A stretch of DNA of 64,000 nt from Sciurus carolinensis (lineage: Eukaryota; Chordata; Mammalia; Rodentia; Sciuridae). This document shows positions 22,938-35,130 of the stretch, piece by piece. The notes under the pieces were generated by a model. It saw only the letters and a list, made by a program, of their open reading frames with translations, did not search any database and had not been told where the DNA came from. Where the stretch lies: positions 134,051,035 to 134,115,034 of the forward strand of contig NC_062222.1 in NCBI RefSeq assembly GCF_902686445.1, read 5' to 3'. Both the position numbers and the translations under genes were made by a program. The stretch's first letter is position 1, and every line of letters begins with the position of its first letter.

Positions 22938-23145
22938 GCCGGGCGCAGTGACACATGCGATGGCGCTGTAATCCCAGAGGCTCGGGAGGCTGAGACAGGA
23001 GGATGGGGAGTTCAAAGCCAGCCTCAGCAAGAGTGAGGCAGTAAGCAGCTCAGTGAGACCCTGTCTCTAAATAAAATACAAAATAGGGCTGGGGATGTGG
23101 CCCAGAGGTCGAGTGCCCTTAGTTCAAACCCCAGTATGCCCCCAA
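22938..23145 (+). mobile_element. MEN-type dimeric B1/ID SINE
   Basis: A near-complete squirrel B1-ID dimer. The left half runs from 'gccgggcgcagtgacacatgcg' through 'gtaatcccagaggctcgggaggctgagacaggagg' to 'gaccctgtctctaaataaaatacaaaa'. The right ID-like half is 'gggctggggatgtggcccagaggtcgagtgcccttagttcaaaccccagta', with a B-box-like segment at 23121-23131. Exact 10-bp target duplications 'aaaatgtgat' flank it (22924-22933 and 23146-23155). This is the best evidence for a sciurid source. Confidence 0.92.
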
Positions 23146-23504
23146 AAAATGTGATTAAAAATGCTTTATCACATGGTTACTAGTAAGATTACTTGCTCAG
23201 CCAGCTTACAAGGAAAATGCTCCTATGTTGCTTAGCACACGAGTACCCGGCACAATTCACGTTCAGGGACGGCTTAGTTTCATGCCACCTTTCAAAACCA
23301 ACCCAGAGTTATTTACCCAACAAGTGAAGCTTCTTTCAATTCATTATAAATATCTGGGGGTTTATTATGTAATTCAACATCCATAACATCAATTTATCTA
23401 AAACCAAAGTGTGGAGTGACAAGTACCCAGAAGAGGACCAAGGGCCCAGGTGAGGACCCCCTTAGATACCAAGTTAGGCAGAAAGAACTCAAAGTGCCTC
23501 AAGC

Positions 23505-23672
23505 ACCTAGTCTGTGCTGAACATATTGCTACACAATTTATTGACATCACTGTGTTCATTGCTGCAATAATTCTGAAATATAAGTATCGCTATCCCTCTA
23601 TCATAGACAAGGGAATTAGTTGAGAAATAAATGACAATTTGCCCAATGTGTTCGTGACTAGTAATGAACACA
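23505..23672 (-). repeat. MIR SINE fragment, antisense
   Basis: The + strand carries 'aatttattgacatcactgtgttcattgctgcaataattctgaaatataagtatcgctatccc' and 'gacaagggaattagttgagaaataaatgacaatttgccca', a diverged reverse complement of MIR. Confidence 0.45.
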
Positions 23673-25109
23673 ACAAGAAGAAGAACCAGGCCTGTGTGTC
23701 CTCTCTGAAGGGCCCGGGCATGCATCCTGGACGCTCAGGAAGCCACTGAGTCGCAGGGTGGTCAAGTGCAGTTTGCACATGGAGGAACCAACAGAGCCCC
23801 TGTTAGCTGTGAATGCTGCCCAGCAGTCTGCTTTAAGGCACTCTGGTGACTGTGAAGCGTCACCCAAGGCCGCTGTGTGACTGACGGGACAGCTCTGGGC
23901 TGGGACAGTGCCGCCTCTCACACCTTCGTATGTGGCACTTCATCTCCATCTCACGGGGAGGAAGTCCTGCCTGCCCACAGGTCACGCCTCCCCAGGCCTG
24001 TGGCCTCATTTCACAGGAAACCAAAACTAAGACGGACAAGTGAGAAGGCTTCTGCAGAAGGACGCTGCGCAGCCCTGAGGACAATCCGGACCCCCGCCCC
24101 GAGGACCCCCAGCTCCCTGGGCTCTCCGCTGTGCAGTACGAGGGCCCCGTCACGGGACACGGTCACCGCCGTCCTGGGCTTTTGGCACCATGCAGGCTGT
24201 TCAGGTAAAGCAAACAGGCCAGCTGCTTCTGAGGGGGGGACTCTGGTGATCTCCCCACCGTAAATGATCCTCAGGAAAGAGAGCCACATCCTAAGGAAAG
24301 GCTTCCCTAACTTGAGATTCTGGGCCTTCTCTATAGCATCAATTGCATTAGAGGGAGTTGGTTTCCTTGGCCAGGATCCTAAAGCCCCCTTCATCTTGCA
24401 GGGAAAGGGTTCAAGATCCCCACCCATACAAACTTAAAAGACTGCTCTTCCCAGAGCTTGGATCCCCAACCCGTGTACTGCTAAAGCCTAAAGACAGGCA
24501 GGTCGCAGGCTTCCTGGATGACCTTCATTAGCACAGCCCCCTGGGAAGGCAGTCCCAAGTCAAAGGAAGTCGCTTAAAGCGGAGGCTGACTCCTGGGGCC
24601 CCAGGGAAAGGCATTTTCTACCTTCCTGAGTGAACATGTTTCTCTTTGGGCTTTGCAGTGGAAGATGTAGCTGTGGAATCAGGCAGACATCCGTCCCTTC
24701 TCCGCGGCAGGGACCCAAGGGCAAGATAGGAGGGGGATGAAATGCTTGCCCTCCAGTGGTGCCAGGAGACTTCTCGGGGTTTTTCCCAGAGAGAACAAAG
24801 TGTAGCGAGCGAGAGAGGAAAGAGAGCCATCTGATTTAGGGTGCTGCGGCCGGACGGCTGTTCCTTCTCGGCCACTTTGCTCTTCACCAATGTCTCTTGC
24901 CTGATGCTCCTGTGAGGGTGTCCAGTATCGTTTCAGGATCAGGAAGGCCATGGCAGGTCTGGCTAATTGGAGACCTACCAGAGCATTGGCAAAGCTGCAG
25001 AAAGTCTCTGAGAAGTGTAAGATAAATATGCCCTGGAGACGCAGGAAGGGCAGCTGGCACCTGCCAGCCAGGCTGAGTGTGAGCCCGTGTAACCTTGCCC
25101 CTGACCTCG
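23673..25109. other. Unique non-coding sequence with a small CpG-rich spot
   Basis: No gene. About 24055-24185 is locally rich in CpG (roughly a dozen in 130 bases), but no start site, exon or open frame with support adjoins it. Frames of 128 and 138 codons cross it on opposite strands and look like chance. Confidence 0.45.
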
Positions 25110-25225
25110 AGAGCTCGCCATTATTTTCCCTGGGTCATAGATGAAGAATTCAAGGGGTCTAAGCACCATGTTCAAGTTTCCCAAGACAGTCATGAATTCA
25201 GCACCAGAATTCAAATCTAAACGGG
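25110..25225 (-). repeat. MIR SINE fragment, antisense
   Basis: The + strand reads 'ccattattttccctgggtcatagatgaagaattcaagggg', then 'gttcaagtttcccaagacagtcatgaattcagcaccagaattcaaatct'. This is the reverse complement of the MIR core. Confidence 0.5.
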
Positions 25226-25869
25226 CTCTCCCTGGAGGCTGATTGACAGGGTTAGTGGGCTGTTTGTTAGCAGCTTCATGGAGCTAACTGTGGAATCCCC
25301 AGTCCTGGAGTGGTTGGTCTTTGGCATCTGACATCTTAATGGTGGCACTTCTGCTTCCTCTCTCCAAGGAGTCCTTGTGGAAGACTCCCTGAACAAGCCA
25401 TACTGAAACCAAAAGCTGTGACTTTCTCCACCATCTGGCCAACCCAGGCCATAAAATCAGGAGACCCCATTTCTGGCTCATGTTGCTCATGTTCCAAGAC
25501 AGTCAACTCCTGTCTTGGAAGACTGGGATTTGATGCCTGACGGAGTCTGTCAGGATCATAACTGTTACTAGGACCAGGTATCTTTCTTTACCTCTGCTCC
25601 TGAATTCCAGCATCTTTGTAATGGAACAAGATCACATAAGTCTTGTATGGAGAATTATGTAGACATGATAATATGATATTTAAATGAAATATTATATAGA
25701 ATATAGTATAACTTGACAGTATGTACATAATAAATATTGACTTATTTCTCTGTTACTTCTCATTCCTTGCCTGAGATCAGCTCTGACCTTATTCATTAAA
25801 ACATGCCCACAGTTACTGTGGAGTTTATTAATACACACAACTGTATGAATATTTTAATAATCTCATTAG

Positions 25870-26020
25870 AGAATCATTATGTACCACAGTTGCATAGCTT
25901 TGTACAGTCCCCAGAGCCTATGAGGACATGTTTTCTCATTTAATGATCTTAACAACCTGATGAAGTAGAAGAGCATGTATTAAATCAGTCAAAAGATGTT
26001 GAAACTGAGGCTCAGAGAAG
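25870..26020 (-). repeat. MIR SINE fragment, antisense
   Basis: 'tttgtacagtccccagagcctatgagga', 'tctcatttaatgatcttaacaacctgatgaagtagaagagcatg' and 'gttgaaactgaggctcagagaagttgattac' follow the order of reverse-complement MIR. It meets a sense MIR at 26030. Confidence 0.5.
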
Positions 26021-26029
26021 TTGATTACA

Positions 26030-26215
26030 GTGCACAGCATGGTAAAATGGAAGAGAAAGGGCTCTGAGATCAATCAAAACTGGATATGAATCTAGTGTGT
26101 GGCTTGTGTGGCTTTGGGTAAATGGCTGCATCTCTCTGATCTTCCTTTTGCTATTTCTGGTGATTTTTAATTTGAAACTGGGTTGACTAGTACACTTTGT
26201 GGGGTGCTGTGAGTT
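26030..26215 (+). repeat. MIR SINE
   Basis: 'agcatggtaaaatggaagagaaagggctctgagatcaatcaaaactggatatgaatc' is the diverged MIR head. It is followed by 'ggcttgtgtggctttgggtaaatggctgcatctctctgatc'. It lies head to head with the preceding antisense MIR. Confidence 0.55.
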
Positions 26216-26789
26216 TGAGAGGTAACACAACCGTGTGGACACAGAAGAGAGGTCCAGCAGATGGGTAAACAGCAGAGGGGCGGCACTGTGCCTGAGGTCA
26301 CAGGGTGCGTAACAGCAAGATGTACCAGCATCCTGCTCTGCATCCGACTGCCTAAACCAGTTACGTCCCACCACAAGCCACTGCCACGTTCTGCCACGGT
26401 CAGAGTTCTGCACAGTCCCTCCAGGCTATGCCGAGCCCTCCAAGCACGGGAAAGAGAGAATGTGCAAAGGGATTAAATTATTAAACAGAGAGATACGTAG
26501 TGAATCTACTCACATCTAAGATTTGAACAGACTGAACCAAAATTTCAGTGATTTTGCAAAGCAAGTCATCACTAAAACTGAGAAGCATCAAGTATCACAG
26601 TTCAAAAAATAAAATAACCAGAAAAAAAGGAAGAGTGGACAATAGCTATCCCAGGGGGTTTTGTTGTGATCTTTGCTATTGTTGTTGTTTTTACTTTCAT
26701 GATAGAGTACTTTGAGAATCATCCTAATTTATTGTGCTTAATTCGAATCATGTCCTCCAAATAATATTGATTTGCAGATGGCCATTTGA

Positions 26790-26985
26790 GGGCCTGATAT
26801 GTGTCAGACATTGAATATTTATTGTTTCTCAGCTTTTTAGTAGATATCCTTATTTTTACTTTATAGGAGAGGATACTGAGGTTCTGAGAGACTCCATACA
26901 TTGTCCATGTCACACAGTGAATCAGAGATTAAGACAAATGACACCCAGGTCCACCTCAATCCCAAGTTCCTACCTTTTATATGGT
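26790..26985 (-). repeat. MIR SINE, antisense
   Basis: The + strand carries 'gaatatttattgtttctcag', 'ctttataggagaggatactgaggttctgagagactccatacattgtccatgtcacacagtgaatcagag' and 'cacccaggtccacctcaatcccaagttccta'. This is most of a MIR in reverse. Confidence 0.6.
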
Positions 26986-27029
26986 GCTGATGCCCAGTTG
27001 GGTGTGTCCAGAATCATGGTCAGACCATA

Positions 27030-27340
27030 ATTTTCTCTTTTTAAATTTTCAATTATTATTTGACAAAATAGTTTTATAGATATGTATATACATGTACACA
27101 CACTTATGGGGTAAAAAGAAATGTTATGATTTATGAATGCATCATGAAATAATTAAATCAAGCTAATTAACTTATCTCTTACCTTAAGTAACTTATTTTT
27201 GTGGTAAGAACATTTGAAATGAACTCTATTCATAATTTTGAAATATGCAATACATTATTTACTATTCACTATGCTGTGCAATGTGTCTCAAGGAAAAAGC
27301 CCTTTCATCCTATCTCTTGATGCTTTTTTTGCCATCACAT
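27030..27340 (-). mobile_element. Ancient L1M 3' UTR, antisense
   Basis: 'cttatggggtaaaaagaaatgttatga', 'aaataattaaatcaagctaattaacttatctcttacc', 'ttgtggtaagaacatttgaaatgaactct' and 'caatacattatttactattcactatgctgtgcaatg' match the well-known L1M-type 3' UTR read in reverse. It is strongly A/T-rich and non-coding. Confidence 0.65.
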
Positions 27341-28159
27341 TCTTTCCAACTAACCAACAGCATCTTGGGACTCACAGATGTGCCACAAGGATCAGCAAAA
27401 TGTGTGGTTTCTGAGAAATGTATTGCTGATGTTATTCAAAACACTGCTTCCTTCACACATAAGCATGAGAAACGAACCTGCACGTTTCAATGGCATTGTG
27501 GAAGGACTGTTTCCATGTGAGATAAAATGAGTCACAAGGTCTGGACATGCATGAAAATTCAACACCATCTGTTTGGGTCACAACCTTTGATCGTGGTAGG
27601 TTCTCTGTTGAATTTAGTTTGAGGTAAAGTAGAGGAGGCTGGCTGGTAGCCCAGCCCCACCTCTGAGAGGATTAAGTCTTTGTGGCCTCCTTAAGGACCT
27701 GCATTGTCATGACCCTTGTAGATTCTTGCATGCAGGACACTCTGAGCTGAAAGGGCTCAGGAGTTGCTCCTACTTAGCATTCCGGCCTTTACATACGTGT
27801 GTTGCTCCTTCATCCAAGCAGACTGGAGTAGTGAGTTCTGATGATTGGCATGTTTGCTCTCAGGATATTAAATTGCTATTTGGACATACTTGGTAAACAG
27901 AGTCACAATTGTCATTGCAAGAGCTGCGTGTCCCCAGTTACTGATGGCCGAAGCCTCGGAAGGCACCCAGGATTGACTATGCACAGATGTTTATAGACCA
28001 CAGATGTTTGTAGGACTCCTCAAACAAGGCAGGGCTGGGGATCTCCTGGTCAGCTCCACCTATCTGGGCATTTCATATAAAACATCTCCACACTGCCCCC
28101 ACCCATTCCCCTTCCTCTATTTCCAAGTTCTTTCCACCATGCCACCCATCCAGTCAGAG
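27341..28159. other. Unique non-coding sequence, no gene seen
   Basis: Nothing recognised. The 91-codon frame that begins in the L1M (27245-27520) is chance. Confidence 0.5.
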
Positions 28160-28330
28160 AAATAGCATGGGTTCGAATTCAGACACCTTCCTCTCAAGAG
28201 GAGGAATTCAGGCAAGTCATTTAACATCTCAGAACTTCATTTATTCGCTTTACAATGGAATTTCAGTGCCTACATTTCAGCTCTGTGGTTAAAGAGATTT
28301 TGCATGAAAAAAATCACGTTGTAGGTGTCT
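28160..28330 (+). repeat. MIR SINE
   Basis: 'aatagcatgggttcgaattcagacacc', 'ggcaagtcatttaacatctcagaacttcatttattcgctttacaatgg' and 'gtggttaaagagattttgcatgaa' follow MIR order in sense. Confidence 0.6.
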
Positions 28331-28454
28331 TAAAATTTCTCAGATGACCCTTTGAAAAGTTTAAGATTGCATGGAAAATCATAGAAATTGTTTTAGAATA
28401 CTTTCTTGGCCAATTTCAGATCCTCAGCATTTCATAGAAATCACCCAATAATTA

Positions 28455-28660
28455 CTTATTCAATTATATTTGCATAATGCTTAAAGTTTACAAGGGACTT
28501 TAACTTACATGATCTCAAGTGGTCTTCAAAATTCAATTCCCATGAGCAAGGAAGGGCAAGCATTTATATCCCCATTTGTCAGACCAGAAAAACTGAGACT
28601 CAAGTTGGACGATTCAGTGTACAATTCAGCACAGCTGGGTTTAAAAACCTGTCTCACATC
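28455..28660 (-). repeat. MIR-type SINE, antisense
   Basis: 'gcataatgcttaaagtttacaagggactttaacttacatgatctcaagtgg', 'atatccccatttgtcagaccagaaaaactgagactcaagttgg' and 'acaattcagcacagctgggttt' are a diverged reverse MIR. Confidence 0.5.
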
Positions 28661-30412
28661 TCACTCACTCAGGTGAGTGAGCCTGAGTAGAAGGGACAAG
28701 GACACAGTTAATTACACTGAAGCCAGTTCAATTCAGAAGTTAGGTTCTAAGTGTTCTGGAAGTCACAGAGAAAGGGATGATCTCATCGGGATCCATGCTG
28801 TGTGTTTTCTTCACTCGACAGATTTGGCTCAGAAGGACTCTCTGAACCAAATGACAGAAGTGCTCAGTATTGAAAAATCTGGGTCATTTGGATTGTTGCC
28901 GCATGATGGAATCTAAATTGAACAAAAATGCCTTACCTTGGGTTCTGGTGTGCAGTAAATGGCATTATTATTGTTACCAGTTATTACTATCATAAATGAG
29001 GCTATTCTTGGTCCGGTCTTAATTAGAACACCTGGACTGTCTTGCTTCCCCTTTGGATTTGAAGTTTCTTACAAACCTCTTCTGGGCTCTTATCATGAAA
29101 CAGTGATGTAGAAAACAACCAGCATACAGCAGGTGCTTAATTAATGGTATTGAAAGAATGCATTGCTGCATTGCCTTTGCCATCAACTTTGAGCTGTCTG
29201 TAGGGCAGGTGGAGCTGACGGGACCCTAGGCCAGTCTGGAAGCTGTGGTGTGTGTCTAGCAACCCCTGAATCTTAGTCGATCTTTTCGTTCCTTTCTTTC
29301 CCTACAATTTTAGTAACACCCTGATGCATTAATCACTTTATAGACAGTAAGTCACAGTGAGGATGTTCTGATTGATCAAGGCCTAGCAGTCACACCCCAA
29401 GTCAGTGGAATTCTGCCATTATTTATGAAAGCTTAATGAAAATAGGGGCGAGGCGGAGGTAAGTCCTAAAGCCAAAGTAGCAGCTTCTTCGTTAAGATCT
29501 TGGTGAACTCTAACAAGTACCCCAGGCTATAATCTACTTGGTAAACTACAATTGGACGATGAATAGGTGGATGAGAGGTGGTGTACATATTTGCTACTGC
29601 CTCATTTTCCCAGCACAGTAAAGTAACTTCAGTAATAAAAGCAGAGAGAGGGAAGGTCAGATGAAAAGAAGAAGAAAGAGAAAGAAGAAAGAAGGTAGGA
29701 CCGAAGCAAGAAATGAGTCTGAGACAAAATAGGTGAATGAGAAAGGAGAGAATAAAAACAGGGTCTCGTTTACTACACCACCAAATAAAAGGGGAGAGAA
29801 AATCTCCCAGGGAAGAAGGGGGACCCTTTCTGCAGAATCAGGTAGCAAAGGGAAGAAGGAAATGACTTTTGAAAACAAAATGCTCCAAGAGTAATAAGCC
29901 CCAAAACTACCAATGTCATCAATACATTAGGCGTGTTTTCAAAGTCATTTCAGCTAACAAATGGACAGACATGCATGTTGTCTTAAGACACTTAGGGAAG
30001 TTTCTTGTCACCAAGAAGTTGAAAAATTTTTTTAAAATACTCCCATACTTGATAACAGAAAAACGGTGAAAGCAGACTTCTCTATTCCCCTGGGGGGAAA
30101 AAAAAAAATCTATAATGATAATCCATTTGATTTCAAATGCCTCCACTCATTGGAAATCCAATAAAATTAAATCTTATATTTAATTAAATTTAGCTGATTG
30201 CTCTGACCAGGGTTAGAATTAGAAATCTAATCAGCATGCATTTTTTTTCCCTAAGTATAAAGCATCTCTAAAATGTGACTTTCTAATTTTTTATATAAAA
30301 ATAGAAGAAAATTACATATCATTTTGAATTGTGGCCAAATTAATAAATATCTGTCTCGCAGAAGTTTTAGTTTTAACAAGCTTACTGAAAGCTCCTGCAT
30401 GTGTGTGCACAA

Positions 30413-30414
<2 letters not shown>
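28661..30414. other. Unique A/T-rich non-coding sequence
   Basis: No gene. It includes a purine-rich GAA/GGA stretch (about 29641-29700) and short A runs (about 30097-30110). Frames are under 80 codons and domain-free. Confidence 0.5.

Positions 30415-30497
<83 letters not shown>
30415..30497. repeat. Compound (CA)n(TC)n microsatellite
   Basis: Around 15 CA units (30415-30444) pass without interruption into about 26 TC units (30445-30497). The 166-codon plus frame and the Arg/Glu-repeat minus frame over this region are artefacts of the dinucleotide repeat. Confidence 0.97.
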
Positions 30498-30498
<1 letters not shown>

Positions 30499-32514
30499 CC
30501 AGGCCGCTTCCCCAAATGTACAGATGTTACTCTCTCCCTCAATTCTACCATTTAGGGTATGTAGGGTGTGTGTTGAGAGAATCAGATGTGTGTTGGAGGT
30601 ATTCTATATTGAGTTTTTTCTTGTTTTCCTGTTTTAATGAGAAAAAAGCATCAAGCTTTAATTTAGACCTTATCCTCAGCCTTGACCCAGTTTGGGGTCT
30701 GCAGTTACCTCTTCCCTTCTTGACTGACGGATGCACACATTTTCTTCAGCACCTTGTAGTTTGCTTTGGGTCATTTTCTCTATCTTGTCAGGTATGTTGT
30801 CATCATTATAATGATGTTTCTTAAAGTTTCAAATAAGCAGAGGCTAGTATTTTTATAAGCTTTATTTTCCAGGAATAAATGAGAAACGTTGGAGAGGAAA
30901 AAAAAAAAATCCTTACTGTAAAGCATTGTTTTTGCTTCATGAAATATTAATTTTGGGATCAGGTAAAATGCAGCAGAAATATTTATGATAAAATGTTTCT
31001 TTGCAAGCGCAGTTTGGTAGCATTGGCGAATTCCCAGAGGATAACAAGAGTTCTCAGGGATAACAAGACAACGCGATTTGTTGTGTTACACATTTTCAAT
31101 TGTTTAAACTGCTTATGATACCATAAGGGTATTAATTATTTTCGGATTAAGATCCACACCAAAATCCAATCCATTTATACGATTTGTCTTTGTCTCCTCA
31201 CACATTCACTAAGGATCCAGGCAGATTTCAAGCTTAAAAGCAGGCACCCTGGATTCAACAATAGATCTAATGCATGCTCTTTAGAAATCTTTACCATCCT
31301 TCCATATAAATCCTTCTTTCCTCAATTCTAGTGTTCTGCTTAAAAAAAAAATACACTAATGGTTTTTATCCATCAAATCCATTATCTTTACAAATTTTTT
31401 TGACCCACAAACTAAGAACTTAATGAGCTAATCAAATATAATCTCTGAGACCATCACCTGCAAAACCAAAATGGTTTGACCAAAATGGATGCTGAAGTTA
31501 GGAGGCTGCTCGCAGAACATCGGTTATGCTGTGCACCTCCTTTGACACGACCCTTCTCCTACCTTGAGGAAGGTTCCCCAGGAGCCCCAGATTAGAGTCC
31601 CTGAAGTCCGTGGGAACTCTGCTATTGAGACGAAAGCTTCCATTTCTAATCCAAAATAAATGATGAACATGTGCTGGCTCTTTGGCCTGGGTCAGCAATT
31701 TTAGCAGTCAGGATGGCACTGGTAACTACGTTTGCTTTGGCATCTGACGCTCGGTGCAGTGATCTTCTCCCATATGGGGTAAATACATAAAAAGAGACAG
31801 CTCTTCCAAGTGGACTCTCGGAGGACAGGGCCCCTTCCCACCTCTGCACCCCACCCGACTCTGTCTCTTCCTGTTCGCTTCCTCCCTGACCGTGGGTCCC
31901 TGAAGGTGGGATGTGGTCTGCTCTTGAGACCCTAAAAGCTCTTTCCAGCTCCAACATGGCAAAACCAACTCTAACATATCTTTTGTGCCAAGTGCCCTGC
32001 TGTGAATCTGGGTTCCACGAGCAGGACTGACAGATGGCTGGCACCTTGGTGTCACCTGTCTTTGACAAGGAAAGCCAGACTCGCATGTTATTACTGTGGC
32101 TAACCAGGGAGAGAAAGGGAAGGAAGGCCCTGACCCTATAGAAGGTGAAGGTAGAAAACACCGTGAGACTCTCCACTCTGCGGGGGACCCTGCTTCCCAG
32201 ATGTGAGTCCCGGCAGGAGCATGTACAGCTGTGTTAGCCTGAGCAGATCCTGAGGTCCCTGGAGAAAGACCTGCAGCCTGGGGCCAGGGCCGCTCCTCAG
32301 CTGGAAGGCCTGCCTTCTTTATCCCCACAATCACGCCAGACCTGGGGCCAGGGTGAATTCAGGGGGAACTGGGAAGGAGCTGGCTCCACAGGGACTGAGC
32401 GGATCACTCGGGGAACCCTTCCTCTGTGTTCCAGCAGCTCCTGTGGTCCTCTCTTACGTGGCCATTCACAGCACCAAGGAGAGCACAGGCTGTGAGCCCA
32501 GGGCACTCTCTCCA
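30498..32514. other. Unique non-coding sequence, no gene seen
   Basis: No repeat recognised with confidence. The two longest minus-strand frames in the window (202 codons at 31726-32334, 176 codons at 31646-32176) overlap each other in different frames. They show no domain and no splice or promoter context, so I treat them as chance. Confidence 0.45.
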
Positions 32515-32600
32515 TGGCCTCTAATTCCTAGTATCTGGAATGTGCCCAGCACATAGTAGATCCTCAATAAATAATTGCAGAATGCTTGAATAAACTCTAC
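32515..32600 (+). repeat. L2-type 3' end
   Basis: 'ctagtatctggaatgtgcccagcacatagtagatcctcaataaataattgcagaatgcttgaata' is the hallmark L2 3' end with its short tail. Confidence 0.6.
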
Positions 32601-33279
32601 CTTTTAAGTTTCATGAGCCTGACTTCAATTCCTCCTTGCCTACAGATAAGATCTGAGAAATTTCTGCCTAATAAGAAACCTCCCCAATAGAAGAGCCCAA
32701 GCGTTCCCACACACAGAAACGATGAGTGGCAGGGGAGCTGTATTAGGACACTGATTTGAACACTGCACACCACACATGTGTATCAGGTTATCATAATCTG
32801 TCCCATAAAGAGGCACATATATAGCGTCTCCATAAACCAAGAATGAAACCTTTCCCCCTCTCATCCATGTTTATGAATATTGGGATGAGGTGGACTTTTT
32901 TTTTTTAATTCAAGGTCAATTCAGAAATAATTCTAAATGGAAAGAGAGCTCTTTATGAGCACTGGCTTTTCCTGAATTTCTGGTTTGCATGGGCTAGAGA
33001 CATAAAGCAAATTAAAGTGTCGCTGTTTGACATCTCACCTGAAAATAAGAAACATCGGCATGCTCTACTGTCTTCCTGCACCCTGCCCCTGTCTGTACTA
33101 GCTGAGGCACTTCATAGTTGGACATGGACTCCTCCCCAGGACACTGAATCAGATCTTCCAGGGAATTCTACAACTGGCACCCATGAATATCCAGTACACA
33201 CCTGTCATTCCTGGAGACGCAAACCTAGGAGTGGTCTAGGGCATTTAATTACTCTTCCAGTCCCAGTTAATATTAACCC

Positions 33280-33425
33280 CCATTTCCTCTTGTTTTAGAA
33301 CACTTGTTTTCTCACATGATCCTTACAAGAGCATTTTACAGATAAGCAAACAGGCTCCAAATAAGCAAGCAGTTGTCCCAAAGCATGACTCAAAGGTGGC
33401 AGGGCCCCTGGAACTGAAGTGCCAG
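33280..33425 (-). repeat. MIR SINE fragment, antisense
   Basis: 'cttgttttctcacatgatccttacaagagcattttacagataagcaaacaggctccaaataagcaagcagttgtcccaaagcatgactcaaaggtggcag' is a reverse MIR. Confidence 0.55.
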
Positions 33426-34194
33426 CTCGTTCCACGTGCCATGCAAGCCAGTTACTTCATGTGAATGTCAGATTGGTTTTGAATAAAATAAAGATGATAA
33501 TGCCAATCTTTAGGGGTTGCTGCACCGTGCGGGTTGAAGAGGCGCAGCAGCTGATCCATGCTCATCCTTTCTCTTTGAAAAAGCACAGGTCAGGAGGGGG
33601 AGGGCCTTAGATTTTCTGTACTTTATTATCTTCATAAAACCTGTGGGCACAAAACTCTTTCTGACTAATTCAAATTCTCACCACATCCTTTACAAAGTGA
33701 TTGAGGTCAGATAAGCGTGTTGTGCTCTTTGGACACGGGGCAGTGCAGAGAGCTCCACTCTGTCTTGGTGACGACCTGCATGGCTGACAGACTCTGGCAT
33801 GGGTCTCTAACACCCAAATTTTGCTTTTTACAATGCCAGTAACGTTCAGGTTCTCTTCAAAATATTTAAGACTCTTCTTATACTCTAGGTTTCTCAAACC
33901 TCTCGAAAGCCCCAAATGGAAGGTCTCCTTTAATTTTTTTTTTTAATATAGGTGTCACAAATCAAATTGCAAAGGCTTACACGTAAGCAAAATGTAAGGA
34001 TTCCCCACAGCTGCTCTCCACTCTCCTATGTGGTAGCAATTTGGCAGAGACCTCTGCAGTTTTGCTTTGCTAGGAGTTGTACTGGAGAAGACAAGAAAAT
34101 GTAAGAAACATAACGATGTATTTTTAACTTTTAAAACCAGTTTGTGTTGCTATCAGATGTGGCTAGATTGTAGTTTTTTAAGGGAACTATTTTG

Positions 34195-34325
34195 TGGAAG
34201 CTTTGAGCTGGAAGAGTTTTGTTGGTCCAATCTACTCAAGTCAGATGAAGAAACCAAGGCCCAGAGAGTGCCAGTAATCTGTTCAAAGCTACACAGTGGA
34301 CGGCAGGGTCAGGGATGACCACCTT
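34195..34325 (-). repeat. Ancient MIR/MIR3-type repeat, antisense
   Basis: 'tttgagctggaagagttttgttggtccaatctactcaagtcagatgaagaaaccaaggcccagagagtgcca' and 'ctacacagtggacggcagggtcaggg' match the old 'gagctggaagg...gatgaggaaactgaggccc' repeat class. Confidence 0.5.
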
Positions 34326-34639
34326 CCTGCCTTACTGATCTGAGGTAGGAAGTCATGGAAAGAACTATCCTGCATCTCCTGGTTCCCTGCCTCTGCACAT
34401 GCAGCTATCCAAGAGCTAGAAGCACAAGACAAAGGGATGTGCTATGGGGTAATGCACAGGGTGTCAGGGGACCTGGAGGTCAGTCCATCTCTTCAGTAAC
34501 TTTGCTACAGTTACTGGCCCAAGATCACAGAGCTCCAGCCAAATCCCATCCCTCAACACGCATGATCCCTGGCAATCATAATGCACGGGCCCTCTTCATT
34601 CCACGTGCCTCCAACATCCAACAGGCTGGCTTCTGTGGT

Positions 34640-35010
34640 CCCACCAAACCCTGCAGAGCTCTTGTGGCGCACAAAACATTCTAGCATCCTCACAGCCCTG
34701 CATGTGGTGCTCCACCAGCATGGAACACCTTCCTTACCTCTGAGCCTGGAAGACCTGACTTATTCAGCAAGACCCAAAGTACTGTCTCCTCCATGAAGAG
34801 TCTCCTGCTTTTAAAGGCAGAGTTAGGACCTGTTGTGCTTTGTTTGGGATGCATCAATTTTGCAAGGCACTTTGATCCTAGAAGGATGCAGAAACTGTAC
34901 TCTCCTTAGTTTTAGGAGGACTTGAGGGCAGGGACGAGGTCTCATTAGACACAATATTTGTACGAAGTCTGTTTTCAGTAAGTGGGGGTTGGATAAACGG
35001 TGGATGATGG
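34640..35010 (+). repeat. L2 LINE 3' portion
   Basis: 'tggtgctccaccagcatggaacaccttccttacctc', 'ggaagacctgacttattcagcaagacccaaagtactgtctcctccatgaagagtctcct', then 'cttgagggcagggacgaggtctcattagacac' give a long L2 3' region in order. Confidence 0.55.
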
Positions 35011-35039
35011 TGGGTATGCTGACGGGTGAGGAAATAGAG

Positions 35040-35130
35040 TCTTAGGATCTGGGACTCTGATTGCAGATGGCTGATATTGGGCACATAATTTAACCTCCCT
35101 AGGTCTCATTCTCTGTGAAATTCACTCTCT
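35040..35130 (+). repeat. MIR SINE fragment
   Basis: 'gatctgggactctgattgcag' and 'gggcacataatttaacctccctaggtctcattctctgtgaaattc' resemble a MIR core in sense. Short and diverged. Confidence 0.35.

Noticed and set aside
30312..30824. Frames encoding Ser-Leu or Arg-Glu repeats
   Set aside because: They are translations of the (TC)n/(GA)n dinucleotide repeat.
31646..32334. Two long overlapping minus-strand frames (202 and 176 codons)
   Set aside because: They occupy different frames of the same DNA, have no domain, signal peptide or splice context, and have compositions expected by chance in moderately GC-rich sequence.
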